DNA of 58,640 nt from Lentisphaerota bacterium (GTDB taxonomy: Bacteria > Verrucomicrobiota > Lentisphaeria > Victivallales > Victivallaceae), in NCBI GenBank assembly GCA_015061625.1, contig SUWG01000014.1, forward strand, positions 1 through 58,640, in the 5' to 3' direction. Under the pieces are notes generated by a model that searched no databases, was not told the DNA's origin, and saw nothing but the letters and a program-made list of their open reading frames with translations. Position numbers and translations under genes: made by a program. This document shows positions 1 through 8,740 of the stretch, piece by piece. Every line of letters starts with the position of its first letter. The first letter of the stretch is position 1.

Positions 1-43
1 TTTTCAAACAGTCATTATTCGGATATAGGAATAAAGTTTTTTT

Positions 44-754
44 ATGATCATCTACTGCCCGCACTGCCATCAGGATTTTGAAGTCGAAATAAATTGGATC
101 GGCAAAAAAGTAAATTGCACAAACTGTAACCGGGATTTCACCGTTTCCAAACCGGTGATTTGTCCGACTTGCAAAACTCCCAATCCAATAACCACCCCTG
201 ATTGTCTCAACTGTCAAAATCCACTGCGCTCAAGAGATCATCTGCCGGTTTCCCAAAAATTTGATTGCAATCATGAAGATTTTTCCGTTGAAAAACCCGG
301 TTTGGATTTACGCTTTTGTTTATTGCTCACGCTCGAAACTATCGCAGTATTTTTTCCATTGGAACTTCTGATACTGAAACTGGATATATCTCTCATGCCT
401 AAATTACTGTTTTTTGCGGTTATTTTTGGGATCAGACACGCCATAATCAAATTGACCAATATTTTTTGTCCGGAATTAGAAGATTTTTTTCACAGCATTT
501 TTGTTGGTATTGCAGGAATCTGTGCAATAGCAACCGGATTATTAACAGGCTATGGTGTTGTATCCTTGATATTCGACTCAACAGCAACAATGATTATTCT
601 GTTTTTATTGCTTCCAATAACTCTTATTTATTTGTTTATCTGGGTAAATTTTGCACGATTTGAGACACAAACGTTAGTCAACATTGTGGTTATGGCCACG
701 CCAATGGGGGGCATTATTGGTTTGATTTGCAACACCATTCTATATGGTTCGTAA
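44..754 (+). CDS. Zinc-ribbon membrane protein of unknown function
   Basis: The protein has 236 residues. The N-terminus carries two zinc-ribbon-like Cys pairs (CPHC and CTNC, within residues 5-30), followed by a second double pair (CPTC and CLNC, about 40-60). After a short polar linker there are about four hydrophobic segments between residues 88 and 230, so it should be an inner-membrane protein with a cytoplasmic metal-binding head. An AGGAATAAAG stretch precedes the ATG. It converges on dprA. I do not recognise a specific family beyond a zinc ribbon with a transmembrane tail, so the function is unknown. Confidence 0.7.
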   Translation: MIIYCPHCHQDFEVEINWIGKKVNCTNCNRDFTVSKPVICPTCKTPNPITTPDCLNCQNPLRSRDHLPVSQKFDCNHEDFSVEKPGLDLRFCLLLTLETIAVFFPLELLILKLDISLMPKLLFFAVIFGIRHAIIKLTNIFCPELEDFFHSIFVGIAGICAIATGLLTGYGVVSLIFDSTATMIILFLLLPITLIYLFIWVNFARFETQTLVNIVVMATPMGGIIGLICNTILYGS

Positions 755-837
755 TTTGTATTCCGGCAAAGCAAAATTGGTAATCAATTTACAAACTCAT
801 ATCAAAGTTTATCAAAAAACGGAACGATTCTGATTTT

Positions 838-1947
838 TCAGGAAATCAAGTGGTAAAAATGTTCCGGATCACGCTCGACCAGCAGTTTCAATTCCAATTT
901 CATCAAAATCGACAGCAACATACCTGAACTCATATTGGTCAATTCCTGCAAACGCTCCAAATCACATTCGCCATGCTCTTTCAAAATATTGTAGACCAGC
1001 AGACAATCCGGAGCCAGTCTGCCGGACATCTCCGCTTCCTCAACAATGCTTTTGGCAAATTCACCGGGACGCATACCGGATTTCAACGAAATAAGCACAT
1101 CATCAAAATTTTCGATCAATCCTGCACCCTCTTTGATCAATTTGTGACATCCATGCGCCTGAACATTATCCACCCTGCCCGGCACCGCAAAAACTTCCCG
1201 TCCCATATCGGTTGCCAGACGGGCGGTGATCATCGCACCGCTTTCCAAACCGGCTTCCACAACGATCGTTGCCCGGCACATCGCCGCCACGATCCGGTTG
1301 CGCCGGGGGAAATTATATTTATTCACCGGATAATTCAATGGAAATTCACTGATCACTGCCCCGCCGAAACGGATGATCTCTCTGGCTAATGGAATATTTT
1401 CTTTCGGATACATCTGCCCCAGACCGCTGCCCAGCACACCGACCGTGCGTCCCTGACTCTCCACCACGCTCAAATGAGCCGCCGTATCTGCGCCCAGTGC
1501 CATACCGGAAAAGACCGTAAATCCACTGCAGGCGGCATCTTCAGCCAACATTCTGGTGATCTTCTCACCATAACTGGAAATCCGGCGACTGCCGACGATT
1601 GCAATGGATTTATCAGAATTCTCCGGCAATTCACCCCGGACATAGAGGCACAACGGCGGATCAAATAATTCACGCAGATCAGCCGGATACTCCTCATCGG
1701 CCAGTGTTATGATCTGCACATCACCGCGATAGGCAAAATTCAATTCTCTGGTAAGTTCTGCATCCCAGTCAAAATCTACGATCCTCTCGGCAATGACCTT
1801 ACCGATACCATCAACACTCATCAGATCACTGCGGTCAGCCTGACGGATGCCATCCGGAGTGTAAAACGCATCCAGCAAAGCCTGATAACGCGTCGCCCCC
1901 ACTCCGGGGATCATATTCAATGCGATACACAACTCCCGTTCAATCAT
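838..1947 (-). CDS. dprA: DNA-processing protein DprA (Smf)
   Basis: DprA binds incoming single-stranded DNA during natural transformation and loads RecA. The 369 residues show the full family layout. An N-terminal helix-hairpin-helix region (about 5-60, with IPGVG and VDGIGK) is followed by the Rossmann-like DprA core (about 70-285). The core includes IAIVGSRR, FSGMALGADTAAH, the FPRRNRIVAA stretch and a SGAMITA segment. A C-terminal winged-helix region (about 310-369) closes the protein. The start overlaps the stop of the upstream formyltransferase-DUF2062 gene by 8 bases, so the two are co-transcribed. Length is normal for the family. Whether the organism is competent cannot be judged from this window. 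Confidence 0.95.
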   Translation of the reverse strand: MIERELCIALNMIPGVGATRYQALLDAFYTPDGIRQADRSDLMSVDGIGKVIAERIVDFDWDAELTRELNFAYRGDVQIITLADEEYPADLRELFDPPLCLYVRGELPENSDKSIAIVGSRRISSYGEKITRMLAEDAACSGFTVFSGMALGADTAAHLSVVESQGRTVGVLGSGLGQMYPKENIPLAREIIRFGGAVISEFPLNYPVNKYNFPRRNRIVAAMCRATIVVEAGLESGAMITARLATDMGREVFAVPGRVDNVQAHGCHKLIKEGAGLIENFDDVLISLKSGMRPGEFAKSIVEEAEMSGRLAPDCLLVYNILKEHGECDLERLQELTNMSSGMLLSILMKLELKLLVERDPEHFYHLIS

Positions 1948-3373
1948 TCAATACAGCCTTTTTCTTGCGTTTCGCCTCAAGCATCGCCTGACGGAGTTTA
2001 CGGTAACGCACCACCAGATAACGGACTCCGAAATAGGTCAACGGAGTCATGATCGCCGCCCAAACAATACCGCCGGCAAAAAATGCGGCAACCAATTCGC
2101 CGCCCAAATCGGCAAATGCCGCCCATTTTTCGGAAAATGAGAGCGTTTCACTGTTGAAAACTTCCAGCAAATATCTCGCTGAATCCGAAGAAATATTGCC
2201 GTTGATCAATTTATTGCCCACCCAGATCTGGATCGGATAAATGAATATCGCCGTCGGCGGAGTGGTAATAAATGTTCCCAACGCCGCCCCGATTTTGGAA
2301 CAGCGGAACACAAATGACAGTGGTACAGATATTATCAACTGACAAAATATCGGTATCACACAACCGACACACATCCCCAATGCCCAACCCGATGCAATAT
2401 AATTCGGGGTGGCATTTTCCCTGACGATCTTAGTATACATCAACTTGAAAAAACGGTACAACCGGCAACGCTTTTTCTTCGCGGGAGCGACCGGCTTTTC
2501 CACTGTTACCACTTGAGGCACACCATCTGCTGAAAATTCCACTGTCTTCACCTTTTGCCACGCCCCATCGCTATTGCGATACTCCAGAATCCCATCCTTA
2601 TCTTCCCGGTAATTGCCCAATGCAAAATCTTTCACCACCTGCGGAAAAACCACATGATCGCCATTGATTTTAAGTTTTTCGATGTTCTTTTCGGCACAAC
2701 TGCGCAAAATATCCTTATAAGGCGGCTTGCCCCTGTTGTCTTTTACTGTCTGCAATTCACTGACCGTGTGACCGCAAAGTTCCACAGAAACCGGTGCGGA
2801 AACTCCAAGTATCGGCCCCTGATCGACATCATTTTTCCCGGTGAAACTCTGAACTGAAATCACACTGCTGCGCAAATTCTCACAGCCGTCAAGAATCGCC
2901 TGTTCCACCGGTTTGTAATGCAAACCGGCATAAGTTCTTCTGCCATCCTTTTCCACCGTAAGATCCCCCGGATGCACATTCAGACACGGAAGTTTTTCCG
3001 CCAGATTGGTCAACGGCACAAAACCGGCAAAAACAGCGAAGTCACATTTGTACCCGGCGATGATCTCCCAAACTTTTTCACTCCACATATCCCGCAGTTT
3101 ACGCCGGATATCACTGTCGAGTTTTATATCATTTTCGCCATGTTCAGCATAAAACTTACGAATATCCAGCGACTCTACCGGCACGGAAAATTTTTCACCG
3201 ATTTCAATCGCTCTGCTGCTCTCCGGGGCGTCGGTAAAAATCACCGCCACCTGATACGGTGAACCGGTCCGCATTGCCTGCTCCAACAAAACTTCTGCAT
3301 TGCTCCCGCTGCCGCTCATGCAAACAGCAATTTTCGCCGGCACATCCGTCGCATGATAAAATCGATCAACCAT
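1940..3373 (-). CDS. PurN-like formyltransferase fused to a DUF2062 membrane domain
   Basis: The 477 residues combine two parts. Residues 14-200 look like a formyl-tetrahydrofolate-dependent transferase of the PurN type: the SGSGSN loop (20-25), Asn132 and His134 in NVHPGD, and Asp184 in NDVDQGPIL match the Asn-His-Asp catalytic set. Residues about 310-460 match the hydrophobic DUF2062 family, with GWALGMCVGCVIP and a TTPPTAIFIYP stretch plus several membrane segments. I chose the ATG at 3373 because the reading frame upstream gives a non-conserved hydrophobic extension. It may act on a substrate other than glycinamide ribotide; the membrane tail suggests work at the inner membrane. It is followed by dprA with an 8-base overlap. 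Confidence 0.8.
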   Translation of the reverse strand: MVDRFYHATDVPAKIAVCMSGSGSNAEVLLEQAMRTGSPYQVAVIFTDAPESSRAIEIGEKFSVPVESLDIRKFYAEHGENDIKLDSDIRRKLRDMWSEKVWEIIAGYKCDFAVFAGFVPLTNLAEKLPCLNVHPGDLTVEKDGRRTYAGLHYKPVEQAILDGCENLRSSVISVQSFTGKNDVDQGPILGVSAPVSVELCGHTVSELQTVKDNRGKPPYKDILRSCAEKNIEKLKINGDHVVFPQVVKDFALGNYREDKDGILEYRNSDGAWQKVKTVEFSADGVPQVVTVEKPVAPAKKKRCRLYRFFKLMYTKIVRENATPNYIASGWALGMCVGCVIPIFCQLIISVPLSFVFRCSKIGAALGTFITTPPTAIFIYPIQIWVGNKLINGNISSDSARYLLEVFNSETLSFSEKWAAFADLGGELVAAFFAGGIVWAAIMTPLTYFGVRYLVVRYRKLRQAMLEAKRKKKAVLND

Positions 3374-3480
3374 GACTGCAACCAAATCCTGAATGTAAAA
3401 AATCAAAAAAACAAACCACTCTTTTACTGTAATGCCGGAAGCGGAATTTTTCAACCTCCAATATAGAAAATAACTCCGGA

Positions 3481-3508
3481 TATTTACGAAAACCTTAAAA
3501 TATTTCAA
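3481..3508 (-). promoter_or_regulatory. Possible promoter of the formyltransferase-dprA operon
   Basis: On the minus strand TTGAAA (3503-3508) is followed after 16 bases by TAAATA (3481-3486). The -10 is weak compared with the TATATT used elsewhere in the window. It would leave a leader of about 100 bases before the ATG at 3373. Confidence 0.35.
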
Positions 3509-3537
3509 AAAAATTCCTAAAATCTCCGGAATACAGA

Positions 3538-3566
3538 TTGCAAACAACGCGATCAGGTGTTATATT
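3538..3566 (+). promoter_or_regulatory. Promoter of the FHA-ftsH-yggU-apgM-recX run
   Basis: TTGCAA (3538-3543), 17 bases, then TATATT (3561-3566). The spacing and -10 match the form repeated across the window. Transcription starting near 3573 supports the ATG at 3634 over the upstream GTG at 3610. Confidence 0.6.
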
Positions 3567-3633
3567 GCCATATTAATAATCTATTATAAACAACAGCATC
3601 CGGCAACGGGTGTCAAACAACGGTTTGCAAATC

Positions 3634-4164
3634 ATGGAAAAAAAACCAAAACTTACTGTTCTGTACGAAAAACTGCGCGGTAAAAACTTTGAACTTGACA
3701 AAGAAGTCACCACGGTCGGCCGCAAAGATTCTGTCGATATCCAGTTGGCCGACGGCAGTGTCAGCAGTCATCACGCCGATATCATCCGCACCGAGCGCGA
3801 CGGAGAGGTCTGCTACATCCTGCGCGACAATGACAGCACCAACGGAACAAAAATCAACAATGAACCGATCACGGAACAGGTGTTGAAAAATTCCGACCTG
3901 ATCTCCTTCGGTCATGTGGAAGTGCTTTTTGACTGCGCAGACAACAAATCCGAAGATATGCACTTCACCCATACTATCGATCTGGGCAGTGCTACGACCA
4001 ATACTACAACGACCCAGACTTTGACCAATTTCAGTGCCCGGATGATGAATGAGAAAAAGAAAAATGCCCGTACCAATCAGATGATGAACATCATCATTAT
4101 CGTCGGCGGCATACTCGTTCTCGGCATCGTCATTTTTACTTTCATCAAGGGTTTCGGCAACTGA
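3634..4164 (+). CDS. FHA-domain protein with C-terminal membrane anchor
   Basis: The 176-residue protein carries an N-terminal forkhead-associated domain (about residues 6-100), with VGRKDSVDIQL, the SSHHADI loop and NDSTNGT. These are the usual FHA phosphothreonine-binding landmarks. A linker rich in Thr (about 115-130) leads to one strongly hydrophobic segment near the C-terminus (about 150-170) that should anchor it in the inner membrane, with the FHA domain in the cytoplasm. It stands first in the run leading into ftsH, 40 bases upstream, so it may bind a phosphorylated partner of the membrane protease. No Ser/Thr kinase is encoded in this window. The start at 3634 was preferred over GTG at 3610. 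Confidence 0.85.
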   Translation: MEKKPKLTVLYEKLRGKNFELDKEVTTVGRKDSVDIQLADGSVSSHHADIIRTERDGEVCYILRDNDSTNGTKINNEPITEQVLKNSDLISFGHVEVLFDCADNKSEDMHFTHTIDLGSATTNTTTTQTLTNFSARMMNEKKKNARTNQMMNIIIIVGGILVLGIVIFTFIKGFGN

Positions 4165-4204
4165 TATCCCGTTAATTTTACCACTTTGATTTCTTGAGGA
4201 TCTG

Positions 4205-6208
4205 ATGAACGATAAAAACAACGGCAGAATGCCGGAAAATCAAAGAAAAACATCCCGCAATACTCCACCGCGCCGTTCCAAAGCCGGCATGGTGTGGCTG
4301 CTGGTCATGATTATGCTCGGCACGATGATGCTTTTCAAAACTTTCGGCCCGGAACAACAACAGGAGTTGAACCAGAGCGAATTTGAAAGACGTCTGCAGG
4401 ATAATACCATTACCACCGTGAATATGGTCGCCGATGGTGACAATATTTTTCTGGTCGAGGGCGAATTGAAATCGGATGAAGATGACTCCACTCCCCAATA
4501 CTACAAAACCAGAGTGATTCTCTCGGATACTTTACAGGAGTTGATGCGCAGATCCGATGCAAAAATCACCATCGACCCGGATAATTCCGGATTCTGGAAC
4601 TTCATCTTCGTCAGCGTGTTGCCGATCATCATCATTTTGGTTGTGATCTACTTTATTTCCATGCGCCAAATGAAAATGAACGGCCATGGTGCAATGGATT
4701 TCGGCAAAAGCAAGGCCAGAATGATCCCGCCGGATGAGTTGAATGTCCACTTTTCCGATATCGCCGGTGCCGATGAGGCCAAAGAGGAAATTTCTGAAAT
4801 CGTGGAATTCCTCCGCGACCCGTTGAGATTCCAGCTGGTCGGCGGACGCATCCCCAAAGGGTGTCTGCTCGTCGGTGATCCGGGAACCGGTAAAACCCTG
4901 ATGGCCAAAGCAGTTGCCTGTGAAGCTGGTGTGCCTTTCTTTTCCATCAGCGGTTCAGACTTCGTGGAAATGTTCGTCGGTGTCGGTGCCAGCCGGGTAC
5001 GCGATATGTTTGAACAGGCAAGGAAGAATACGCCATGTCTGATTTTCATCGACGAAATCGATGCCGTGGGCCGTTCCCGCTTCTCCGGTTGGGGCGGCGG
5101 TCACGATGAAAGAGAACAGACCCTCAATGCCATGCTCGTGGAAATGGATGGTCTGGAAAGCCGCAACGGTGTCATCGTGCTGGCGGCAACCAACCGCCCG
5201 GACGTCCTTGACCCGGCGTTGCTGCGCCCCGGCCGCTTCGACCGTCAAGTAGTGATGGATCTGCCCGATATCAACGGCAGAAAACAGATTCTGGAAGTCC
5301 ATGTCAGGAAAATCAAGGTCGATTCATCCATCGACCTGGATGTTATCGCCCGCACCACCCCCGGATTCAGCGGTGCTGATCTTGCCAATTTGTGCAACGA
5401 AGCGGCATTGCTGGCCGCCCGGCGCAACAAAGAGGAAATTTCCCAGATCGAGATGGAAGATGCCAGAGATAAAGTCAGTTACGGCACCGAAAGACGCAGC
5501 CGTAAAATCAACGACCGTGAACGCCGCCTGACCGCCTATCATGAAGCCGGTCATACTCTGGTGGCATTGCATAATGAATACTGTACCCCGGTTCATAAAG
5601 TCACGATCATTCCCCGCGGTCAGTCTGCGCTGGGCGCAACCTTTATGATGCCGAAAGAAGACACCTACACCAAGAGCAAACTGGAACTCAAAGCCACCAT
5701 GGCAATGTCACTGGGCGGCAGAGTCGCCGAAGAGATCGTTTTCGGAGATATCACCACCGGAGCATCAGCTGATATCCAGCATTTGACGGATATTGCCCGC
5801 AAGATGGTCTGCCTTTTCGGTATGAGCGAAAAACTCGGTCCGGTAAAACTTGGAGATTTCACCAATCATCCCCATATGCGGATCGACGGTTTGCCGCCGG
5901 ATGGCATTTCCAATGAAACCGAAAGAGAAATCGATCTTGAGGTCAGAAACCTGATCAACGAAGCTTATCAAAGTGCCAAACAGTGTCTTACCGAACATCG
6001 TGACCAACTGGAATTGATCACCAATGCCCTGTTGGAAAAAGAGACTATTTCCATCAGTGAGATCAATGAACTTCTCGGTTTGAATAAGCCGGAAGTTGAC
6101 AGTTCACAAGGCATGACTATCGCTCCGGAAGCGGCTTCGGATGTCGTGGAATCGGATAAAGATCAAGAATCTCCTGCGACTCCGGAAAACGAAAATGCCG
6201 ATGCCTGA
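4205..6208 (+). CDS. ftsH: ATP-dependent zinc metalloprotease FtsH
   Basis: FtsH is the membrane-anchored AAA+ protease that degrades misfolded membrane proteins and short-lived regulators. The 667 residues have a first membrane segment at about 29-46, a short periplasmic domain, and a second at about 138-158. The AAA module then follows: Walker [10 protein letters not shown] near residue 222, Walker [10 protein letters not shown] and an SRH arginine finger in LLRPGRFDR. The zinc site HEAGH lies at 446-450. Length is normal. A GAGGA ribosome binding site lies just before the ATG. The acidic C-terminal tail (about 630-667) is not conserved in the family. yggU begins inside its last codons. Confidence 0.97.
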   Translation: MNDKNNGRMPENQRKTSRNTPPRRSKAGMVWLLVMIMLGTMMLFKTFGPEQQQELNQSEFERRLQDNTITTVNMVADGDNIFLVEGELKSDEDDSTPQYYKTRVILSDTLQELMRRSDAKITIDPDNSGFWNFIFVSVLPIIIILVVIYFISMRQMKMNGHGAMDFGKSKARMIPPDELNVHFSDIAGADEAKEEISEIVEFLRDPLRFQLVGGRIPKGCLLVGDPGTGKTLMAKAVACEAGVPFFSISGSDFVEMFVGVGASRVRDMFEQARKNTPCLIFIDEIDAVGRSRFSGWGGGHDEREQTLNAMLVEMDGLESRNGVIVLAATNRPDVLDPALLRPGRFDRQVVMDLPDINGRKQILEVHVRKIKVDSSIDLDVIARTTPGFSGADLANLCNEAALLAARRNKEEISQIEMEDARDKVSYGTERRSRKINDRERRLTAYHEAGHTLVALHNEYCTPVHKVTIIPRGQSALGATFMMPKEDTYTKSKLELKATMAMSLGGRVAEEIVFGDITTGASADIQHLTDIARKMVCLFGMSEKLGPVKLGDFTNHPHMRIDGLPPDGISNETEREIDLEVRNLINEAYQSAKQCLTEHRDQLELITNALLEKETISISEINELLGLNKPEVDSSQGMTIAPEAASDVVESDKDQESPATPENENADA

Positions 6209-6503
6209 AAATATCTGCCGGGTGGACAACACCGGAAGCGTGCTGCTGAAATTGCGTGTCCATCCGGGAGCAAAACGCAGTGCCGTAAACGGCATTTTCG
6301 GCGAGGCAGTCAAAATCGATTTGCAGGCACCGCCGGTAGACGGCAAAGCCAATTCCGCTCTGCTGAAATTCCTTGCCTCGGAATTGAAAATTTCCAAATC
6401 AGCAGTGGAATTGAAAAGCGGCGAATGCAGTCGGGATAAAGTTGTAAAAATATCAGGAATGACTCCTGATGAGGTAATTTCACATTTAAAGATCATATTA
6501 TGA
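6195..6503 (+). CDS. yggU: YggU family (DUF167) protein
   Basis: This small protein of about 102 residues matches the DUF167/YggU family, with LKLRVHPGAKRSAVNGIFG, the PPVDGKANSALLKFLA segment and a KSGECSRDKVVKI stretch. These features are typical; the biochemical role of the family is unknown. The ATG at 6195 overlaps the end of ftsH by 14 bases, and another ATG lies at 6201. I rejected a longer in-frame start at 6141 because it sits inside ftsH and adds no conserved sequence. Its stop overlaps the ATG of the phosphoglycerate mutase gene by four bases, so translation is probably coupled. Confidence 0.85.
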   Translation: MPMPENICRVDNTGSVLLKLRVHPGAKRSAVNGIFGEAVKIDLQAPPVDGKANSALLKFLASELKISKSAVELKSGECSRDKVVKISGMTPDEVISHLKIIL

Positions 6504-7717
6504 AAGAGTTTCGCAAAGCTGTAATCTTCCTGCCCGATGGCATGGCGGATGATCCGTTGCCGGAATTAAACGGCAAAACCCCGTTGGAATATGCAAATAC
6601 ACCCGCAATGGATTCCATTGCAGCCAAAGGTATCAATGGTACATTCCAAACCCTTTTACCCGGATTGCCGACCAGTTCCGATGTGGCCAATATGTCAGTC
6701 CTCGGATTCCAGCCGGAACTCAACTATCCCGGTCGCGGCCCGATCGAAGCGGCCAGTCAGGGGATCGAACTTGCCGATGATGATGTCGCATGGCGTTGTA
6801 ATCTGGTTTACGTTTCCGGTGATGGCGTGTTGCGCGATTATTCCGCCGGTCACTTGAGCGATCAGGATTCTGCCGTATTGATGGCGGCACTTAAAGCGGA
6901 ATTTGATTCAGACGATGTGACATTCCATCACGGCGTAAGTTACCGTAATCTGCTGGTGCTTCACGGGAAAAAATTCTCCAATAAAATCGACTATCAGAAA
7001 CCGGATTCATCACAGGATATCCCGGTGGATCAGTTGCGTCTGAAACCGCTGGATAACTCACCGGAAGCGGCATATACCGTAAAATTTCTGGAAGAACTTT
7101 CTGAAAAAGCCGCCAGATTTCTTGCCGGTCATCCGGCCAATCAGGGCAAAACCAATCCTGCCAACTGGATTTGGCCGTGGAGTCCGGGATACCGCCCTAA
7201 AATGCAACTTTTTTCTGAACGTTATGCGGGCAGAAAAGGCGCAGTCATCAGTGCCGTCGATGTAATCAAAGGTCTGGGTAAATGTACCGGTATGCAAGTT
7301 GTGGACGTCCCCGGTGCAACCGGATTTCTGGATACCAATTACGAAGGCAAAGTTGCCGCTGCACTCAAGGCCATCGAAGAAAACGATCTGGTATATCTTC
7401 ATCTGGAAGCGATCGATGAGTGTTCACACCTCGGAGATTTACAGTTGAAATTGCGTGCCATCGAAGAATTCGATGCCAAAATCGTTGCTCCGGTACTCAA
7501 GGCTCTGGCGGATAAACCTTATAACTTTGCCGTATTGCCCGATCATCCGGTGCCGATCAAATTGCGCAAACACACCACCACTCCGGTTCCTTTGGCTATC
7601 TGCGGCCCCGAAATCGAACCGGATCAGGTAAATTCTTACAGCGAAACCCTCGCTCCCACCGGAGCATTGGGATTGCTCAAAAAAGAAGAACTCATCCGCA
7701 AAGTGCTGGAGATCTGA
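6500..7717 (+). CDS. apgM: Cofactor-independent phosphoglycerate mutase, ApgM type
   Basis: The enzyme interconverts 2- and 3-phosphoglycerate in glycolysis without bisphosphoglycerate. The 405 residues belong to the alkaline phosphatase superfamily branch often called archaeal-type iPGM. The N-terminus has FLPDGMADDP (first metal site), then TSSDVANMSVLGF with the presumed nucleophilic Ser. DECSHLGD near residue 310 and PDHPVPI near 350 give the remaining metal ligands. Family members are often annotated as homoserine kinase-like, but the metal motifs fit mutase. It lies in a tight run with yggU (4-base overlap) and recX (5-base gap). Length is typical. Confidence 0.92.
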   Translation: MKEFRKAVIFLPDGMADDPLPELNGKTPLEYANTPAMDSIAAKGINGTFQTLLPGLPTSSDVANMSVLGFQPELNYPGRGPIEAASQGIELADDDVAWRCNLVYVSGDGVLRDYSAGHLSDQDSAVLMAALKAEFDSDDVTFHHGVSYRNLLVLHGKKFSNKIDYQKPDSSQDIPVDQLRLKPLDNSPEAAYTVKFLEELSEKAARFLAGHPANQGKTNPANWIWPWSPGYRPKMQLFSERYAGRKGAVISAVDVIKGLGKCTGMQVVDVPGATGFLDTNYEGKVAAALKAIEENDLVYLHLEAIDECSHLGDLQLKLRAIEEFDAKIVAPVLKALADKPYNFAVLPDHPVPIKLRKHTTTPVPLAICGPEIEPDQVNSYSETLAPTGALGLLKKEELIRKVLEI

Positions 7718-7722
7718 CGGCA

Positions 7723-8208
7723 ATGCCAAAAGAACCGCCGTCAGCTCTGGTCAAAGCGATGAATTTTCTGGCACAGCGCAGTTTGAGCGAAATGGAACTG
7801 CTCAACAAATTGCGCCGTGCCGGTTATCCGGATAACGAATGCGATGAAGCCATCGCCGAATGTATCAAACGTCACTATCTTGACGATGAACAACTTACTG
7901 CCGACTGTGTGGATATTCTGCATCAGCGCAATCTCGGCGCACGGCAAATCAAAATGAAACTTTCCCGCCGGGGATTGGATTTGGAAAAAGTAAATGAATT
8001 ACTCGAACAATCCCCCGATGAAGAAATTGAATCTGCCCGCCGGGCTATGGAAACAAAATTGCGTTCCCTCATCCGGGAAACCGATCCGAGAAAAAAGCGG
8101 GAAAAAATTTTCCGTTTTATGGTTGGCCGCGGCTTCTCCCCTGCCCTGATATTCAAACTGCTTTCAGAGTCGGGAAACGACTGTCAGACCTCGGATATCA
8201 CTGATTGA
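7723..8208 (+). CDS. recX: RecX-family regulator of RecA
   Basis: RecX caps RecA filaments and limits recombination. The 161-residue protein shows the helical repeats of the family: ALNFLAxR-type start (MNFLAQRSLSEMEL), KLRRAGYPD, an IKRHYLDDE motif and RNLGARQIKMKLSRRG. It starts five bases after apgM. Its end overlaps by 11 bases the 3' end of the convergent zinc-finger gene. recA is not in the window. Length is normal for RecX. Confidence 0.9.
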   Translation: MPKEPPSALVKAMNFLAQRSLSEMELLNKLRRAGYPDNECDEAIAECIKRHYLDDEQLTADCVDILHQRNLGARQIKMKLSRRGLDLEKVNELLEQSPDEEIESARRAMETKLRSLIRETDPRKKREKIFRFMVGRGFSPALIFKLLSESGNDCQTSDITD

Positions 8209-8608
8209 CCAAATCTTCTCGATCACGTTTATATTTGGAGTCTTGCGGCATCGCCTCTCTGCCGGCTTCGATCGCCTCATCTTTGCCGTCCTTCACCTTA
8301 TCAATGGCCTCTTCGATATGGCTGTCGATCTTATCCTGATACTTTTTGTAACCATACCAAGCTCCGATTGCCAGCAACAGCACGATAATAAACCAAATCA
8401 GAAAACGTCCACGCAATTTACGGTCAACTCTCGCTGATGTGGAAATCACCTCTGCGGCCCTTGCCCGTGAAGATTCACCTTTGGCAAGACAGGATTCCGA
8501 ACAATAATCGGCGTTACCGGAACTTTTTACACATTCCGCACACAACGGCTTGCCGCAAGCAGCACACACAGTAACAGCATCACGGTCAGGGTGTTGTAAA
8601 CATACCAT
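8198..8608 (-). CDS. B-box-like zinc-finger membrane protein
   Basis: The protein has 136 residues. The first 50 hold a Cys/His cluster (CLQHPDRDAVTVC, CAACGKPLCAEC and CSESC) like the small zinc-finger domain often placed before bacterial membrane segments. One hydrophobic segment follows at about residues 70-88. A charged, Lys/Glu-rich tail ends the protein. I chose the ATG at 8608 because a GGAGG lies seven bases upstream; the alternative TTG at 8614 lies too close to it. It stands alone between recX and the chelatase operon. Function is unknown. Confidence 0.75.
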   Translation of the reverse strand: MVCLQHPDRDAVTVCAACGKPLCAECVKSSGNADYCSESCLAKGESSRARAAEVISTSARVDRKLRGRFLIWFIIVLLLAIGAWYGYKKYQDKIDSHIEEAIDKVKDGKDEAIEAGREAMPQDSKYKRDREDLVNQ

Positions 8609-8666
8609 AATCAAACCTCCACATTTGAATTGATATTATCCGATACGGGAAAACTGCCCTGATAAA

Positions 8667-8695
8667 AAAATAACACCATAACTTTTCATTGTCAA
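8667..8695 (-). promoter_or_regulatory. Possible promoter of the zinc-finger gene
   Basis: On the minus strand TTGACA (8690-8695), 17 bases, then TATTTT (8667-8672), about 60 bases before the ATG at 8608. The -35 is perfect; the -10 is AT-rich but not TATATT. Confidence 0.45.
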
Positions 8696-8702
8696 ATGCC
8701 GA

Positions 8703-8728
8703 CGGGAAATTTTCCGGAAAATTTCCCG
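8703..8728 (-). terminator. Palindrome after the chelatase operon
   Basis: A perfect 13+13 base inverted repeat without a loop (arms 8703-8715 and 8716-8728) lies 12 bases after the stop of the CobN-like gene. There is no strong T-run on the minus strand, so it may be a weak terminator or an mRNA-protecting end. Confidence 0.45.
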
Positions 8729-8740
8729 CCGACCGGGATA

